Below are positions 8,291 through 17,141 of a stretch of 51,812 nucleotides of DNA, in pieces (positions within the stretch are counted from its first letter, which is position 1; each line of letters starts with the position of its first letter). Both the position numbers and the translations under genes were made by a program. The stretch comes from Rhodobacterales bacterium. GTDB taxonomy: Bacteria > Pseudomonadota > Alphaproteobacteria > Rhodobacterales > Rhodobacteraceae. The notes beneath the pieces are model-generated. The model was not told where the DNA came from. It was given only the letters and a program-made list of their open reading frames with translations, and searched no databases. The stretch covers positions 1-51,812 of the forward strand of contig JAPLPE010000033.1 of assembly GCA_026400355.1 (NCBI GenBank), read 5' to 3'.

Positions 8291-8591
8291 GTGGGTGTTG
8301 ACCCTTCATCGCCTCGAACAATGACTGGGCAAGGCCGATCCCGCCGGCGCGGACCATCTGTGTTGCCTGCGCTTCGAGAAGGAATGATGCGAACTGGTCT
8401 TCGCCCGCGCCGCCGCCAAACCCTTCGGGAGATTTGCCAAGGCCGCCGGAACGCAGCATTTCGGCCAGAAATCCGGCTTCAAGTTTCTGGGCGGCCGAGA
8501 AGAGTTGCGCATCCTTTGAGGGTGCCTGAGGAAGTGACGGCGCAGCCGGGGCGATCTGGGACAAGCCATTCTCCACTTTTCTGGGATTCAT
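8283..8591 (-). CDS. flgJ: Flagellar rod-binding protein (FlgJ N-terminal type)
   Basis: A 102-residue protein with the rod-binding domain of FlgJ and without the muramidase domain, as is common in alphaproteobacteria. The conserved core is AAQKLEAGFLAEMLRSGGLG near residues 50-70, followed by a GAGEDQFASFLLEAQATQMV stretch typical of this family. It helps assemble the flagellar rod in the periplasm. The ATG at 8591 is preferred on length, but ATG at 8618 and TTG at 8639 are in the same frame and cannot be excluded. Confidence 0.75.
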   Translation of the reverse strand: MNPRKVENGLSQIAPAAPSLPQAPSKDAQLFSAAQKLEAGFLAEMLRSGGLGKSPEGFGGGAGEDQFASFLLEAQATQMVRAGGIGLAQSLFEAMKGQHPHA

Positions 8592-8680
8592 TCCATGTTG
8601 GCGCAGACCGGTAAACATCCGGTAACTTTCTGCTGCCAATCTTGGGCCGTCGGCGGGCTGGTCGCCTGGAATGAGGTTGC

Positions 8681-9928
8681 ATGCAGATCATTTCCATCAT
8701 GGGCTCGGCAGGGGCGGTCCCGGACCGGGGCATAGGCAATCCTACCGCGGAAGTCAGGGGACCCGGGGATGGGGCCTTTGAAAGTCTCTTCGGTAAGGTT
8801 TCCGTCGGTGCCGAGGGCTGCTTCGCCTTGGCGGACACGTCTGAAGAAGCGGCGGAGGCCACGACTGGGATGCAAGAGACGAAGGCCGACCGGGAAGATC
8901 AGGGTGATCCTGCATCGGGCAGGCCAGATGACCATTTTCCGGGCAATCTGCTGCTGGAACTGCCCTTGGCCGCGGATGCCCGGGCGGCAAATCCGGCGGT
9001 GGTGCCGGAGGTGCAGCCAGACGAAGGAAGGGGTCCGGCGCAAGCCGCGCCGACGTCTGAGAGCGGCCGCAGCAACGCTCTTGCGCAGCGGTTCGCCTTT
9101 CTTGCCGATCTGCAGAAACAGCAGGCCGGACCACAGCAGGCCATCCCGGAACCCCTTGATGCCCGGAGCGGGGGGGTGGGCGCTGCCGGGGTCGGGCAGT
9201 CGTCCGGTACACCTTTGCCTGGAGCGGCAATGACAGCGCAGGCTGGCGCAACCCTTCCAGGCCGGCCCTTGCCGACTGCCCCTTGGCCCGAAACTGCCGA
9301 GCCCGCCGCTACCGGGCCGGCCGCGAGCGCGCCCCCCCGGACCAATCATGGCACCCACCGATCTGCCGGGATCGCAACGGTGGAGCCATTGGCCCGGGGA
9401 CCGGCAAGTACCGGTGAGAACGCGGAGGCAGATGAGGCCGGACGGTTGGCATCATTTCCAGAGGACGCGGGGCTGCGGACACAGACCCTACATGAGAACC
9501 CGCGCAGCCCCCAAGCGATGCACACGGCAGACGAGCGTCAGGCCCGCCAGGTGGCCCACCAGATGGCTACTGCTTTCGACGGCATGCAGGATCGTCCGAC
9601 CGAGATTGTTCTGGATCCCGAAGAACTTGGACGTGTGCGGATGTCGCTGCAGGCGGGCGACGCGGCCATTGCCATGTTCATTCAGGCGGAGCGCCCTGAA
9701 ACTGCCGACCTGATGCGACGTCATCTGGATCAACTGGCCCAGGAATTCAGGGCCTTGGGGTATCAGGACGTGACGTTTCATTTTGCCGACAAGGGTGGAC
9801 AGGAACCACCCTCTCATCACGGCGCAGGTTCGTCTGAAGAAGAATTCCAGATCACTTCGGTACCCGGCGTTCTGCCACAGGCAAGCATCCAACGCGCACT
9901 TAGCAGTGCGCTTGACCTCAGACTCTAG
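8681..9928 (+). CDS. fliK: Flagellar hook-length control protein FliK
   Basis: A 415-residue protein with a low-complexity, Pro/Ala/Gly-rich N-terminal two thirds and a conserved C-terminal hook-length domain (about residues 300-375), including EIVLDPEELGRVRMSLQA and the helix after RPETADLMRRHLDQL. FliK measures hook length and switches the export apparatus from hook to filament substrates. It is divergent from the flgJ-like gene and 15 bases ahead of flgD, which is its usual neighbour. Confidence 0.88.
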   Translation: MQIISIMGSAGAVPDRGIGNPTAEVRGPGDGAFESLFGKVSVGAEGCFALADTSEEAAEATTGMQETKADREDQGDPASGRPDDHFPGNLLLELPLAADARAANPAVVPEVQPDEGRGPAQAAPTSESGRSNALAQRFAFLADLQKQQAGPQQAIPEPLDARSGGVGAAGVGQSSGTPLPGAAMTAQAGATLPGRPLPTAPWPETAEPAATGPAASAPPRTNHGTHRSAGIATVEPLARGPASTGENAEADEAGRLASFPEDAGLRTQTLHENPRSPQAMHTADERQARQVAHQMATAFDGMQDRPTEIVLDPEELGRVRMSLQAGDAAIAMFIQAERPETADLMRRHLDQLAQEFRALGYQDVTFHFADKGGQEPPSHHGAGSSEEEFQITSVPGVLPQASIQRALSSALDLRL

Positions 9929-9943
9929 GATTCAATTGCGAAC

Positions 9944-10612
9944 ATGATCTCTCCCACGCCAACTGCGGCAACCACAGCAGCACCGCCCGTATCAACGACG
10001 GCTTCGCAGCAGGAAGTAACCTCGGACTACGATACGTTTCTGCGGATGATGACGACGCAACTGATGAATCAGGATCCGCTTGATCCGATGGATTCAGCGG
10101 AATTCTCGATGCAGCTGGCAACCTTCTCGGGCGTTGAGCAGCAGGTCCAGTCCAATGAGCTCCTCACCTCGATCCAGTCGCAACTGGTGACGTCAGGCAT
10201 GGCCGAGATGGCGGCCTGGGTCGGCAAGGAGGCGCGAGCCCCTGTTGCGGGCAACTTTGACGGCAGTCCGATCACGATCGCGCCTAACCCTGCGGCTATT
10301 GCGGATCAGGCCAAGCTGGTCGTGCGGGATGACAACGGAAACATCGTCCAGGAGATGTTGATCCCCGTCTCGGCTGAGCCGATAGAATGGGCCGGGGTCA
10401 CCACGGACGGAAGTCCGCTGCCGGATGGTATGTATTCCTTCGAGATTGTGAGCTATGCCGGAGGTGAAGAGATCCTCAGGGAAACGGCCGATATCTATAC
10501 AACGATCGAAGAGGTCAGGTCGCAGGACGGGATCAACGTGCTTGTGACGAGTGGTGGTGTGGCTGTCCCGGCGACATCGGTCACTGCATTGCGTGAGCCC
10601 GGCCAGTCTTGA
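9944..10612 (+). CDS. flgD: Flagellar hook capping protein FlgD
   Basis: A 222-residue protein that caps the growing hook so that FlgE subunits assemble. The conserved N-terminal block (about residues 27-65: YDTFLRMMTTQLMNQDPLDP, then FSMQLATFSGVEQQ) is the FlgD signature. The C-terminal part has the FlgD Ig-like/Tudor fold pattern, with VVRDDNGNIVQEM and a DG-P-LPDGMYSFEI segment. It follows fliK closely and converges with ubiB two bases downstream. Confidence 0.92.
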   Translation: MISPTPTAATTAAPPVSTTASQQEVTSDYDTFLRMMTTQLMNQDPLDPMDSAEFSMQLATFSGVEQQVQSNELLTSIQSQLVTSGMAEMAAWVGKEARAPVAGNFDGSPITIAPNPAAIADQAKLVVRDDNGNIVQEMLIPVSAEPIEWAGVTTDGSPLPDGMYSFEIVSYAGGEEILRETADIYTTIEEVRSQDGINVLVTSGGVAVPATSVTALREPGQS

Positions 10613-10614
10613 AC

Positions 10615-12144
10615 CTAAAACAGCGCGATGAACCAGATCGCAGCCGCACCAAAGGCCGCGCCCAGGATGACCCATCCGGCATTGGGCCAGTGGCGGGAGA
10701 GCGCAGGCGGGGCCTTTTGCACCGATTGTCGGATCAGGGCGGCCTCGGCCAGTTGCGGCAAGCGGGGACCGAAACGGGCAAGTACCCGCAGGGTTAGGCC
10801 GAGGTCGCGCAGCAGCGCCTTTGGTCCGATGCTTTCCTTGATATAGTCCTCGACGATGGGCTTCGCGCCTTCCCAGATGTTCATGTGCGGGTCGAGTGTT
10901 CGCGCCACGCCTTCGACAACGACCATCGTCCGTTGCAGAAGAATGAGTTCCGTCCGGGTTTCCATGCCGAAACGCTCGGTCACCTCGAAAAGGTAACTCA
11001 GCAGGCGGCCCATCGAGATGCGGCTCGCGTCCATGCCAAAGATCGGCTCGCCCACGGCGCGGAGAGCGCGGGCGAATTCATCGACGTCGCGGTCGGCAGG
11101 GACGTAGCCGGCTTCGAAATGGACCTCGGCCACGCGTTTGTAGTCACGCCGGATGAAGCCGAAGAGGATCTCGGCATAGACCCGGCGGGTGTACTCGTCG
11201 ATCCGCCCCATGATGCCGAAGTCATAGGCCACGATGGCCCCATCCGATGCGATCTTGAGATTGCCCTGGTGCATATCGCCGTGGAAAAACCCGTCGCGCA
11301 GGGCGTGGCTGAGGAAGAGTTGCAGGACGCGCCGGGCAAGAAGGCGGCGGTCAAAGCCGCCCGCATCGAGCGCTTCCACATCGGCCGCGCCGATCCCTTC
11401 GACCCAGCCGAGGGTCATGACCCGGCGCGCGGAGAGGTGCCAGACGATGGGGGGGACGCGGAAACCTTCGTCCTTGGTCGTGTTGGCCGCAAATTCGGAA
11501 GCGGCAGAGCTTTCCAGACGCAGGTCAAGTTCGCCCATCACGACGCCTTCGAAGTGCCGGATCACATCCATCGGGCGCAGCCGACGCGAGGCGGGGGAGA
11601 GGAATTCGATAGTGCGGGCGGCAAAGTAGAAGGCGTCGATATCCTTGCGGAAGGCCCTTTCGATCCCCGGCCGCAGAATCTTGACCGCGACGGGCATGCC
11701 TGTGTCGGCAAGGACGGCGCGATGGACCTGCGCGATGGACGCGGCGGCGACGGGTTCGGAGAATTCGGAGAAGATCACATCGACGGGCAGGCCGAGTTCC
11801 TTTTGGACCTCGGCCTTGGCCTCCTCAACCGAGAAGGGGGGCAGTTTGTCCTGCAGGACGCGCAACTGGACTGCCAGTTCGTCACCGACCACATCGGGCC
11901 GGGTCGACAGAATCTGGCCAAACTTGATGTAGGCGGGGCCAAGGGCCATCAGCGCGCGAGTAGCGGGCGGAGCGGAAGGGTCGCCGCGATAGCCAAGCCA
12001 TTTGAAGGGCCAGGCCAGTGTACGGAAGGTGACCCGGACGAGCGGCCCGGCATCGAGCGCGTCGAGCACAACACCCATCGCCCCGGTGCGTTCAAGCGTC
12101 GCCCCGGTCCGGATCAGCCGCCAGATGTTGTGGGGTCCGCGCAC
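10615..12144 (-). CDS. ubiB: Ubiquinone biosynthesis protein UbiB (ABC1/ADCK atypical kinase)
   Basis: A 509-residue member of the ABC1/ADCK/UbiB family needed for ubiquinone formation. The family's KxGQ motif is present as KFGQILSTRPD (residues 74-84), with kinase-like segments VAVKILRPG near residue 150 and HGDMHQGNL near residue 285. A hydrophobic tail (WVILGAAFGAAAIWFIALF) would anchor it in the inner membrane. The GTG start directly abuts the ubiE stop, so the two genes are coupled. Confidence 0.94.
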   Translation of the reverse strand: MRGPHNIWRLIRTGATLERTGAMGVVLDALDAGPLVRVTFRTLAWPFKWLGYRGDPSAPPATRALMALGPAYIKFGQILSTRPDVVGDELAVQLRVLQDKLPPFSVEEAKAEVQKELGLPVDVIFSEFSEPVAAASIAQVHRAVLADTGMPVAVKILRPGIERAFRKDIDAFYFAARTIEFLSPASRRLRPMDVIRHFEGVVMGELDLRLESSAASEFAANTTKDEGFRVPPIVWHLSARRVMTLGWVEGIGAADVEALDAGGFDRRLLARRVLQLFLSHALRDGFFHGDMHQGNLKIASDGAIVAYDFGIMGRIDEYTRRVYAEILFGFIRRDYKRVAEVHFEAGYVPADRDVDEFARALRAVGEPIFGMDASRISMGRLLSYLFEVTERFGMETRTELILLQRTMVVVEGVARTLDPHMNIWEGAKPIVEDYIKESIGPKALLRDLGLTLRVLARFGPRLPQLAEAALIRQSVQKAPPALSRHWPNAGWVILGAAFGAAAIWFIALF

Positions 12145-12897
12145 CTAAAGTTTCCAGCCGGAATGCAGGCAGGCGACCCCGAGGGTGAGGTTGCGATACT
12201 TGGCATTGCCGAACCCGGCGGCGCGGATCATGCCGAGGAAGGTTTCCTGATCGGGAAACTTGCGGATCGATTCGACGAGGTACTGGTAGCTGGCCCGGTC
12301 GCCCGCGATCAGCTGGCCCAAGCGGGGTATGACCTGAAAGGAATAGAGGTCATAGGCCTTTTGCATCGGCGGTACTGGAATCTGGCTGAATTCCAGCACC
12401 ATGAGCCGGCCGCCGGGACGCAGGACGCGACAGGCCTCGGACAGGGCCTTTTCCTTGCGGGCGACGTTCCGGATGCCGAAGGAAATTGTGTAGACGTCGA
12501 AGCTCGCGTCGGGAAAGGGCAGCGCCTCGGCGTTGCCGACAACCCAGGACAGGCTGTCATGGAGCTTTTCCGCCTCGGCCCGCTTGCGGCCTTCGATTAG
12601 CATCGGTTCGGTGAGATCAAGGACCGTGGCCTTGGCATGGCCCGCCCTTTTGAGGAACCGGAAGGCGATGTCACCGGTGCCGCCGGCCACATCGAGCAGA
12701 CGCTGACCAGCGCGCGGGGCGAGCCAGTCCATCATCGCGTCTTTCCAGAGGCGATGGATGCCGACCGACATCACGTCGTTCATTATGTCGTATTTGCTGG
12801 CGACCGAAGTGAAGACGGCTTGCACGCGGCCGGCCTTTTCTTCGATGGGAACGGATTCGTTCCCCAGATCGGTCATCTCTTCGCGTTTGTCGGTCAT
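12145..12897 (-). CDS. ubiE: Ubiquinone/menaquinone C-methyltransferase UbiE
   Basis: A 250-residue SAM-dependent methyltransferase that carries out the C-methylation of the quinone ring. Visible family motifs are [18 protein letters not shown] near residue 35, the SAM loop [15 protein letters not shown] near residue 70 and the terminal block [14 protein letters not shown]. The frame is open upstream, but the start at 12897 ([11 protein letters not shown]) gives the family length. It is divergent from mutM with an 88-base shared promoter region. Confidence 0.95.
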   Translation of the reverse strand: MTDKREEMTDLGNESVPIEEKAGRVQAVFTSVASKYDIMNDVMSVGIHRLWKDAMMDWLAPRAGQRLLDVAGGTGDIAFRFLKRAGHAKATVLDLTEPMLIEGRKRAEAEKLHDSLSWVVGNAEALPFPDASFDVYTISFGIRNVARKEKALSEACRVLRPGGRLMVLEFSQIPVPPMQKAYDLYSFQVIPRLGQLIAGDRASYQYLVESIRKFPDQETFLGMIRAAGFGNAKYRNLTLGVACLHSGWKL

Positions 12898-12985
12898 CGG
12901 GGTCTGCCGTCCTTGTCGCCTGCGCCCGGCTTGAGGGGGCGCCCGGAAGGGCTTACACCGCCCATACCCCTTAAGAAAGTGCCCC

Positions 12986-13852
12986 ATGCCCGAATTGCCA
13001 GAAGTCGAGACAGTCCGTCGCGGACTGGCCCCCGTGATGGAGGGTCGGACGATCCGCCTTGCCACGGTCAATCGCCCCGATCTGCGCTGGCCCTTGCCGG
13101 AACGGATGGCAGAACGGCTGACGGGGCAGGCTGTGACAGCGCTGCGGCGGCGGTCCAAGTACATCTTGGCTGATCTGAGTTCGGGCGAGACGCTTATCAT
13201 CCATCTGGGCATGTCCGGGCGGATGTTGATTTCGGCGCCCGGAGAATCGGCGCGGATGCAGGGCAAGTTTCACCACGACCATCCTGCGCCGCAGAAGCAT
13301 GACCATGTTATACTGGATATGGAGGGCGAGGCGCGGGTCACGTTCAACGACGCGCGCCGTTTCGGGGCGATGGATCTGACGCCGACGGAAAAGGCCGAGG
13401 ATCACTGGCTCATCCGGGATATCGGGCCCGAGCCCTTGGGCAACATGTTCGACGAAGCCTATCTGCGCGAGAGGCTAAAAGGGCGGAACACCCCGGTCAA
13501 GTCTGCGCTGCTGGATCAGCGGCTGGTGGCGGGGCTGGGCAATATCTATGTCTGCGAGGTTCTGTTTCGCGCCGGGATCAGCCCGGTCCGCAAGGCGGGC
13601 CGGATCGGGGCGGAGCGTGTGTCCTCGCTGGTACCGCTGATCCGCGAGGTTCTGGGCGAGGCGATCGAGGCGGGGGGATCATCGCTGCGCGATTACCGGC
13701 AGGCCGACGGAGAGCTTGGGTATTTCCAGCACACGTTCCGGGTTTATGACCGCAAGGGCGGGCCTTGTGTCCGGCCTGGCTGCACCGGCGTGATCCGACG
13801 GGTTGTGCAATCGGGCCGGTCGTCGTTCTATTGTCCGGACTGCCAGCATTAG
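12986..13852 (+). CDS. mutM: Formamidopyrimidine-DNA glycosylase (Fpg)
   Basis: A 288-residue base-excision repair enzyme that removes 8-oxoguanine and formamidopyrimidines. It starts with [14 protein letters not shown], placing the catalytic Pro2 and Glu3 as required. The helix-two-turn-helix region ends with a four-cysteine zinc finger (CVRPGC ... YCPDC). Asn and Arg residues in [14 protein letters not shown] are the expected DNA-binding elements. The mutM-ech-rpsT-dnaA order is a familiar Rhodobacteraceae arrangement. Confidence 0.96.
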   Translation: MPELPEVETVRRGLAPVMEGRTIRLATVNRPDLRWPLPERMAERLTGQAVTALRRRSKYILADLSSGETLIIHLGMSGRMLISAPGESARMQGKFHHDHPAPQKHDHVILDMEGEARVTFNDARRFGAMDLTPTEKAEDHWLIRDIGPEPLGNMFDEAYLRERLKGRNTPVKSALLDQRLVAGLGNIYVCEVLFRAGISPVRKAGRIGAERVSSLVPLIREVLGEAIEAGGSSLRDYRQADGELGYFQHTFRVYDRKGGPCVRPGCTGVIRRVVQSGRSSFYCPDCQH

Positions 13853-13875
13853 CGTCCCCTTCAGGAGCCCCCGCC

Positions 13876-14652
13876 ATGGCCTATGAAACCATCCTTTACG
13901 ACCTGACCGATTCGATTGCGCTGATTACATTGAACCGGCCGCAGGCGCTCAACGCGCTGTCTTCAGCCCTGTGGCGGGATTTGCTGTCGGCGCTCGACGT
14001 TGCGGCTGCGGACCCGGAGGTGCGGGCCATTGTCATCACCGGATCGGAGAAGGCCTTTGCGGCCGGGGCCGATGTGACCGAGATGGCGGACAAGACCTAT
14101 GTGGACATGTTCGGCGGCGATTATCTGGCGGCCGAGGCGGCGCGGTTCAACGCGATCCGCAAGCCGATCATCGCTGCGGTGGCAGGCTATGCTCTGGGCG
14201 GGGGATGCGAACTTGCCATGATGTGCGATTTCATCATTGCGGCGGATACGGCAAAGTTCGGCCAGCCTGAGATCAATCTGGGGATCGTGGCGGGGCTGGG
14301 CGGGACGCAGCGGCTTACCCGGTTTGTGGGCAAGTCCAAGGCGATGGACATGCACCTGACCGGGCGGATGATGGATGCGGCAGAGGCTGAACGCTGTGGT
14401 CTGGTGAGTCGCGTTGTTCCGGCGGAGAGCCTGATCGGAGAGGCACGCAAGGCAGCGGGCAAGATCGCCGAGAAATCGGCTCTGGCCGCGATGGCGGTCA
14501 AGGAAGCGGTCAACCGCAGCTACGAGACCACGTTGGCCGAAGGAATCCTGCATGAGCGCCGGCTTTTTCAAGCGATGTTTGCAACGGAGGATCAGAAGGA
14601 AGGCATGGCCGCCTTCCGTGAAAAGCGTGTCCCTGCGTTCCGGGACAAATAA
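13876..14652 (+). CDS. Enoyl-CoA hydratase (crotonase family)
   Basis: A 258-residue crotonase-fold enzyme expected to hydrate short-chain trans-2-enoyl-CoA in beta-oxidation. Oxyanion-hole residues lie in [13 protein letters not shown] and in [13 protein letters not shown]; the two catalytic glutamates are expected in GGGCELAM and [14 protein letters not shown]. The ATG at 13876 has an AGGAG site eight bases ahead. The frame is open back into mutM, but that part is not conserved. It probably shares transcription with mutM. Confidence 0.92.
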   Translation: MAYETILYDLTDSIALITLNRPQALNALSSALWRDLLSALDVAAADPEVRAIVITGSEKAFAAGADVTEMADKTYVDMFGGDYLAAEAARFNAIRKPIIAAVAGYALGGGCELAMMCDFIIAADTAKFGQPEINLGIVAGLGGTQRLTRFVGKSKAMDMHLTGRMMDAAEAERCGLVSRVVPAESLIGEARKAAGKIAEKSALAAMAVKEAVNRSYETTLAEGILHERRLFQAMFATEDQKEGMAAFREKRVPAFRDK

Positions 14653-14666
14653 CCCTGCGGGTCGTG

Positions 14667-14695
14667 TTGACTTGTATTCGACTCGGGTCTAGAGA
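14667..14695 (+). promoter_or_regulatory. Probable sigma-70-type promoter of rpsT
   Basis: A TTGACT -35 element (14667-14672) and a TAGAGA -10 element (14690-14695) are separated by 17 bases and end 44 bases upstream of the rpsT start. The -35 is one base from consensus and the spacing is ideal. It is a prediction by inspection. Confidence 0.5.
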
Positions 14696-14739
14696 CGCGG
14701 CTTCAGATTAGACGCAACCCTTACCGGGACCCCGAACAC

Positions 14740-15012
14740 ATGGCCAACAGCCCACAATCAGAAAAGCGCGCCCGGCAGAACGAGCGCCGTGCCGCCATTA
14801 ACAAGGTGCGCCGTTCGCGCATCCGCACCTTCCTGCGCAAGGTCGAAGAGGCCATCGCCTCGGGTGACAACGAAGCCGCGCAGGCCGCTCTCAAGTCTGC
14901 TCAGCCCGAGTTGATGCGTGGCGTGACGAAAGGCATCTTCCACAAGAACACCGCCTCGCGGAAAATGTCGCGGCTGGCGTCGCGCGTCAAGTCGGTCGGC
15001 GCAACCGCCTGA
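14740..15012 (+). CDS. rpsT: 30S ribosomal protein S20
   Basis: A 90-residue, lysine- and arginine-rich protein beginning [17 protein letters not shown], the standard start of bacterial S20. It binds 16S rRNA in the body of the small subunit. The C-terminal block [19 protein letters not shown] is also characteristic. Length is normal. It lies before dnaA with a long untranslated gap, as in related genomes. Confidence 0.97.
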   Translation: MANSPQSEKRARQNERRAAINKVRRSRIRTFLRKVEEAIASGDNEAAQAALKSAQPELMRGVTKGIFHKNTASRKMSRLASRVKSVGATA

Positions 15013-15677
15013 GTTTACAGGGGTCCTTTGATCCGCCGAACCAATTTTCAGAGGGGTGTGCCGATGGCACGCCCTTTTCGACTTTTGTGGGTTCGCCCCG
15101 GGGCCTTTGGCGCGACTCGGGTCGGTGTCTGCGGGAAACCTGTCAAGGCCCTCACTCGCCCAGTTGCAGCAAATCCTTGTCACCGTGCCGCGCCGCAACA
15201 AGGCAGGACCTAAGTGGGCCGGATTCAAGGGGTCGTCAGATTCGGCCTTGGCAAAGCCCGAGTCAAGCAGGTTGTTCCATTGATAGCTCTGCCGAGGCCT
15301 TGCTAGCTTGATCTTGCGATTAACGTCGTTCCTGGGGAAACATGGAGACACTGGCCTTTTCGATTCCGTGACCGCCTTCTGCACGGCATTCACGTCATGG
15401 GATCAACCTTAAAGGCCCTGTTGTCGTCAAAGAGAACGCTCTTGCGGTTTTGGGGACCGCGCAACGTTTGCTTTGTCGGTGGGAATTGGTTCGTTCGGGC
15501 CGATGATCCGCATTCATGTGTCACGATGCTGCCATTCGGGCCCCTGCCACTGCGGCAGAGGTCAGGTCAAATGCATGCAGGTGACCCTTCCATCCGGAAC
15601 GTCCATCGCACAAGTCGGCGTCAAGCCCCGGGCAAGGGGAGACGCCGGGAATGGGCGACAAGGGGTCTGGTACGACA
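15013..15677. other. Long rpsT-dnaA intergenic region with clustered GANTC sites
   Basis: About 640 bases hold no convincing gene. Five GANTC motifs, the target of the CcrM methyltransferase of alphaproteobacteria, occur at 15114, 15222, 15239, 15260 and 15362; three lie within 43 bases. About 2.5 would be expected by chance at equal base use. I found no TTATCCACA-type DnaA boxes and no AT-rich unwinding stretch, so I do not call an origin here. The region probably carries the dnaA promoter and long leader. Confidence 0.5.
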
Positions 15678-17024
15678 ATGACGAACGATCAGTGGGGACG
15701 GGTCAGGGACGGATTGAGGGGGACGGTAGGGACAAACAACTATACGAACTGGATCGAACCTTTGGAGTTTTCTGCCCTGTCGGACGGGGTGGCGACATTT
15801 CTGGTTCCGACGACGTTCATCGGCAATTACGTTGCCCAGAATTTCGGCGAAGAAATCCTTTATCACATGAAGCGCACCGGCACGGCCGTGCAGCGGCTCA
15901 ATTTTGCAATTGCACCAAATGCCGTCACGGTGCGCCGTGCCGCGGCCCAAGTTGAGACGGAGCCCGCGACAGTTGAAACTGAAGAACGATTCGCAGCGCT
16001 TGATGCGCGATTTACGTTTGACCGTTTTGTGGTGGGCAAACCGAACGAACTGGCCCATGCCGCTGCGCGCCGTGTGGCCGAAGGCGGTCCGGTTACGTTC
16101 AATCCGCTGTTTCTTTACGGTGGCGTCGGTCTGGGCAAGACGCACCTCATGCACGCAATTGCCCATGAACTGCGGGCCAGGCAGCCGCACCTGAATGTGC
16201 TATATCTGTCGGCAGAGCAGTTCATGTACCGCTTCATCACGGCGCTGCGCGAACGCAAGATGATCGATTTCAAGCAATTGTTCCGGTCGGTCGATGTGCT
16301 GATGGTCGATGACGTGCAGTTCATGGCAGGCAAGGATTCGACGCAGGAAGAGTTCTTTCACACTTTCAACGCGCTGGTGGACGGGCAGAAGCAGATCATC
16401 ATCTCGGCCGACCGCGCGCCGGGCGAGATCAAGGATCTGGAGGACCGGATCAAGTCGCGCCTGCAATGCGGGCTGGTGGTGGACCTGCACCCGACGGATT
16501 ACGAGCTGCGTCTGGGCATCCTGCAATCCAAGGTGCAGTACTACAAGGCGCAATATGCCCAGCTTGTGATCCGGGACGGCGTGCTTGAATTCCTGGCGCA
16601 CCGGATTTCCACCAACGTTCGTGTGCTGGAAGGTGCGCTGACACGGCTGTTCGCATTTGCAAGCCTTGTCGGGCGTGAGATTACGCTGGAACTGACGCAG
16701 GACTGTCTGGCCGACATCCTGCGGGCCAGCGACCGCAAGATCACTGTCGAAGAGATCCAACGCAAGGTCAGCGACCACTACAATATCCGCCTGTCGGACC
16801 TTGTCGGGCCCAAGCGCCTGCGGAGTTATGCAAGGCCCCGGCAGATCGCAATGTATCTGGCCAAAACGCTGACGAACCGGTCCCTGCCCGAAATCGGGCG
16901 GCGGTTTGGCGGGCGGGACCATACGACGGTCATGCATGGCGTGAAGCGGATCGAGGAACTCAGGGCCACGGACAGCCAGATTGCCGATGATCTGGAGCTG
17001 CTGCGCCGGGCACTTGAGGCATGA
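15678..17024 (+). CDS. dnaA: Chromosomal replication initiator protein DnaA
   Basis: An AAA+ initiator that binds and opens oriC. With the start at 15678 (MTNDQWGRV) it has 448 residues. The N-terminal domain I is followed by a short linker, Walker A GGVGLGKT (residues 148-155), Walker B VDDVQF, sensor and arginine-finger segments, and a C-terminal DNA-binding domain with the signature GGRDHTTVMHG. An in-frame ATG at 15651 has a good GGGGAGA ribosome site and would add nine residues. I prefer 15678 because related DnaA proteins begin there. Confidence 0.96.
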   Translation: MTNDQWGRVRDGLRGTVGTNNYTNWIEPLEFSALSDGVATFLVPTTFIGNYVAQNFGEEILYHMKRTGTAVQRLNFAIAPNAVTVRRAAAQVETEPATVETEERFAALDARFTFDRFVVGKPNELAHAAARRVAEGGPVTFNPLFLYGGVGLGKTHLMHAIAHELRARQPHLNVLYLSAEQFMYRFITALRERKMIDFKQLFRSVDVLMVDDVQFMAGKDSTQEEFFHTFNALVDGQKQIIISADRAPGEIKDLEDRIKSRLQCGLVVDLHPTDYELRLGILQSKVQYYKAQYAQLVIRDGVLEFLAHRISTNVRVLEGALTRLFAFASLVGREITLELTQDCLADILRASDRKITVEEIQRKVSDHYNIRLSDLVGPKRLRSYARPRQIAMYLAKTLTNRSLPEIGRRFGGRDHTTVMHGVKRIEELRATDSQIADDLELLRRALEA

Positions 17025-17076
17025 TGGCCTGATCCGGGTGCAGGAACGGCAGCAAGATCACTGAATTCTCTTGAGC

Positions 17077-17107
17077 GGGGCGGAAAAACAGTTAGTTTTT
17101 CCGTCCC
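17077..17107 (+). promoter_or_regulatory. Strong hairpin between dnaA and dnaN
   Basis: CGGAAAAAC and GTTTTTCCG form a perfect nine-pair inverted repeat around AGTTA (17081-17103). Flanking GGGG and TCCC extend the stem to 13 pairs with one G-T wobble. No U-tract follows, so a simple terminator is doubtful. It lies 35 bases upstream of the dnaN start and could act as an attenuator, an mRNA end or a protein site controlling dnaN. Confidence 0.55.
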
Positions 17108-17141
17108 GATTGCATGAACGGGCAGGGACGGAGCGAGGAAC

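Noticed and set aside
10885-12600. A 571-codon open frame opposite ubiB and ubiE
   Set aside because: It runs across two well-identified genes in antisense and shows no recognisable domain, signal or ribosome site.
15028-15311. Short open frames after rpsT
   Set aside because: Several overlap in all frames without ribosome sites or recognisable residues; the region reads as untranslated.
15013-15650. Possible replication origin between rpsT and dnaA
   Set aside because: No DnaA boxes and no AT-rich unwinding stretch were found by reading both strands.
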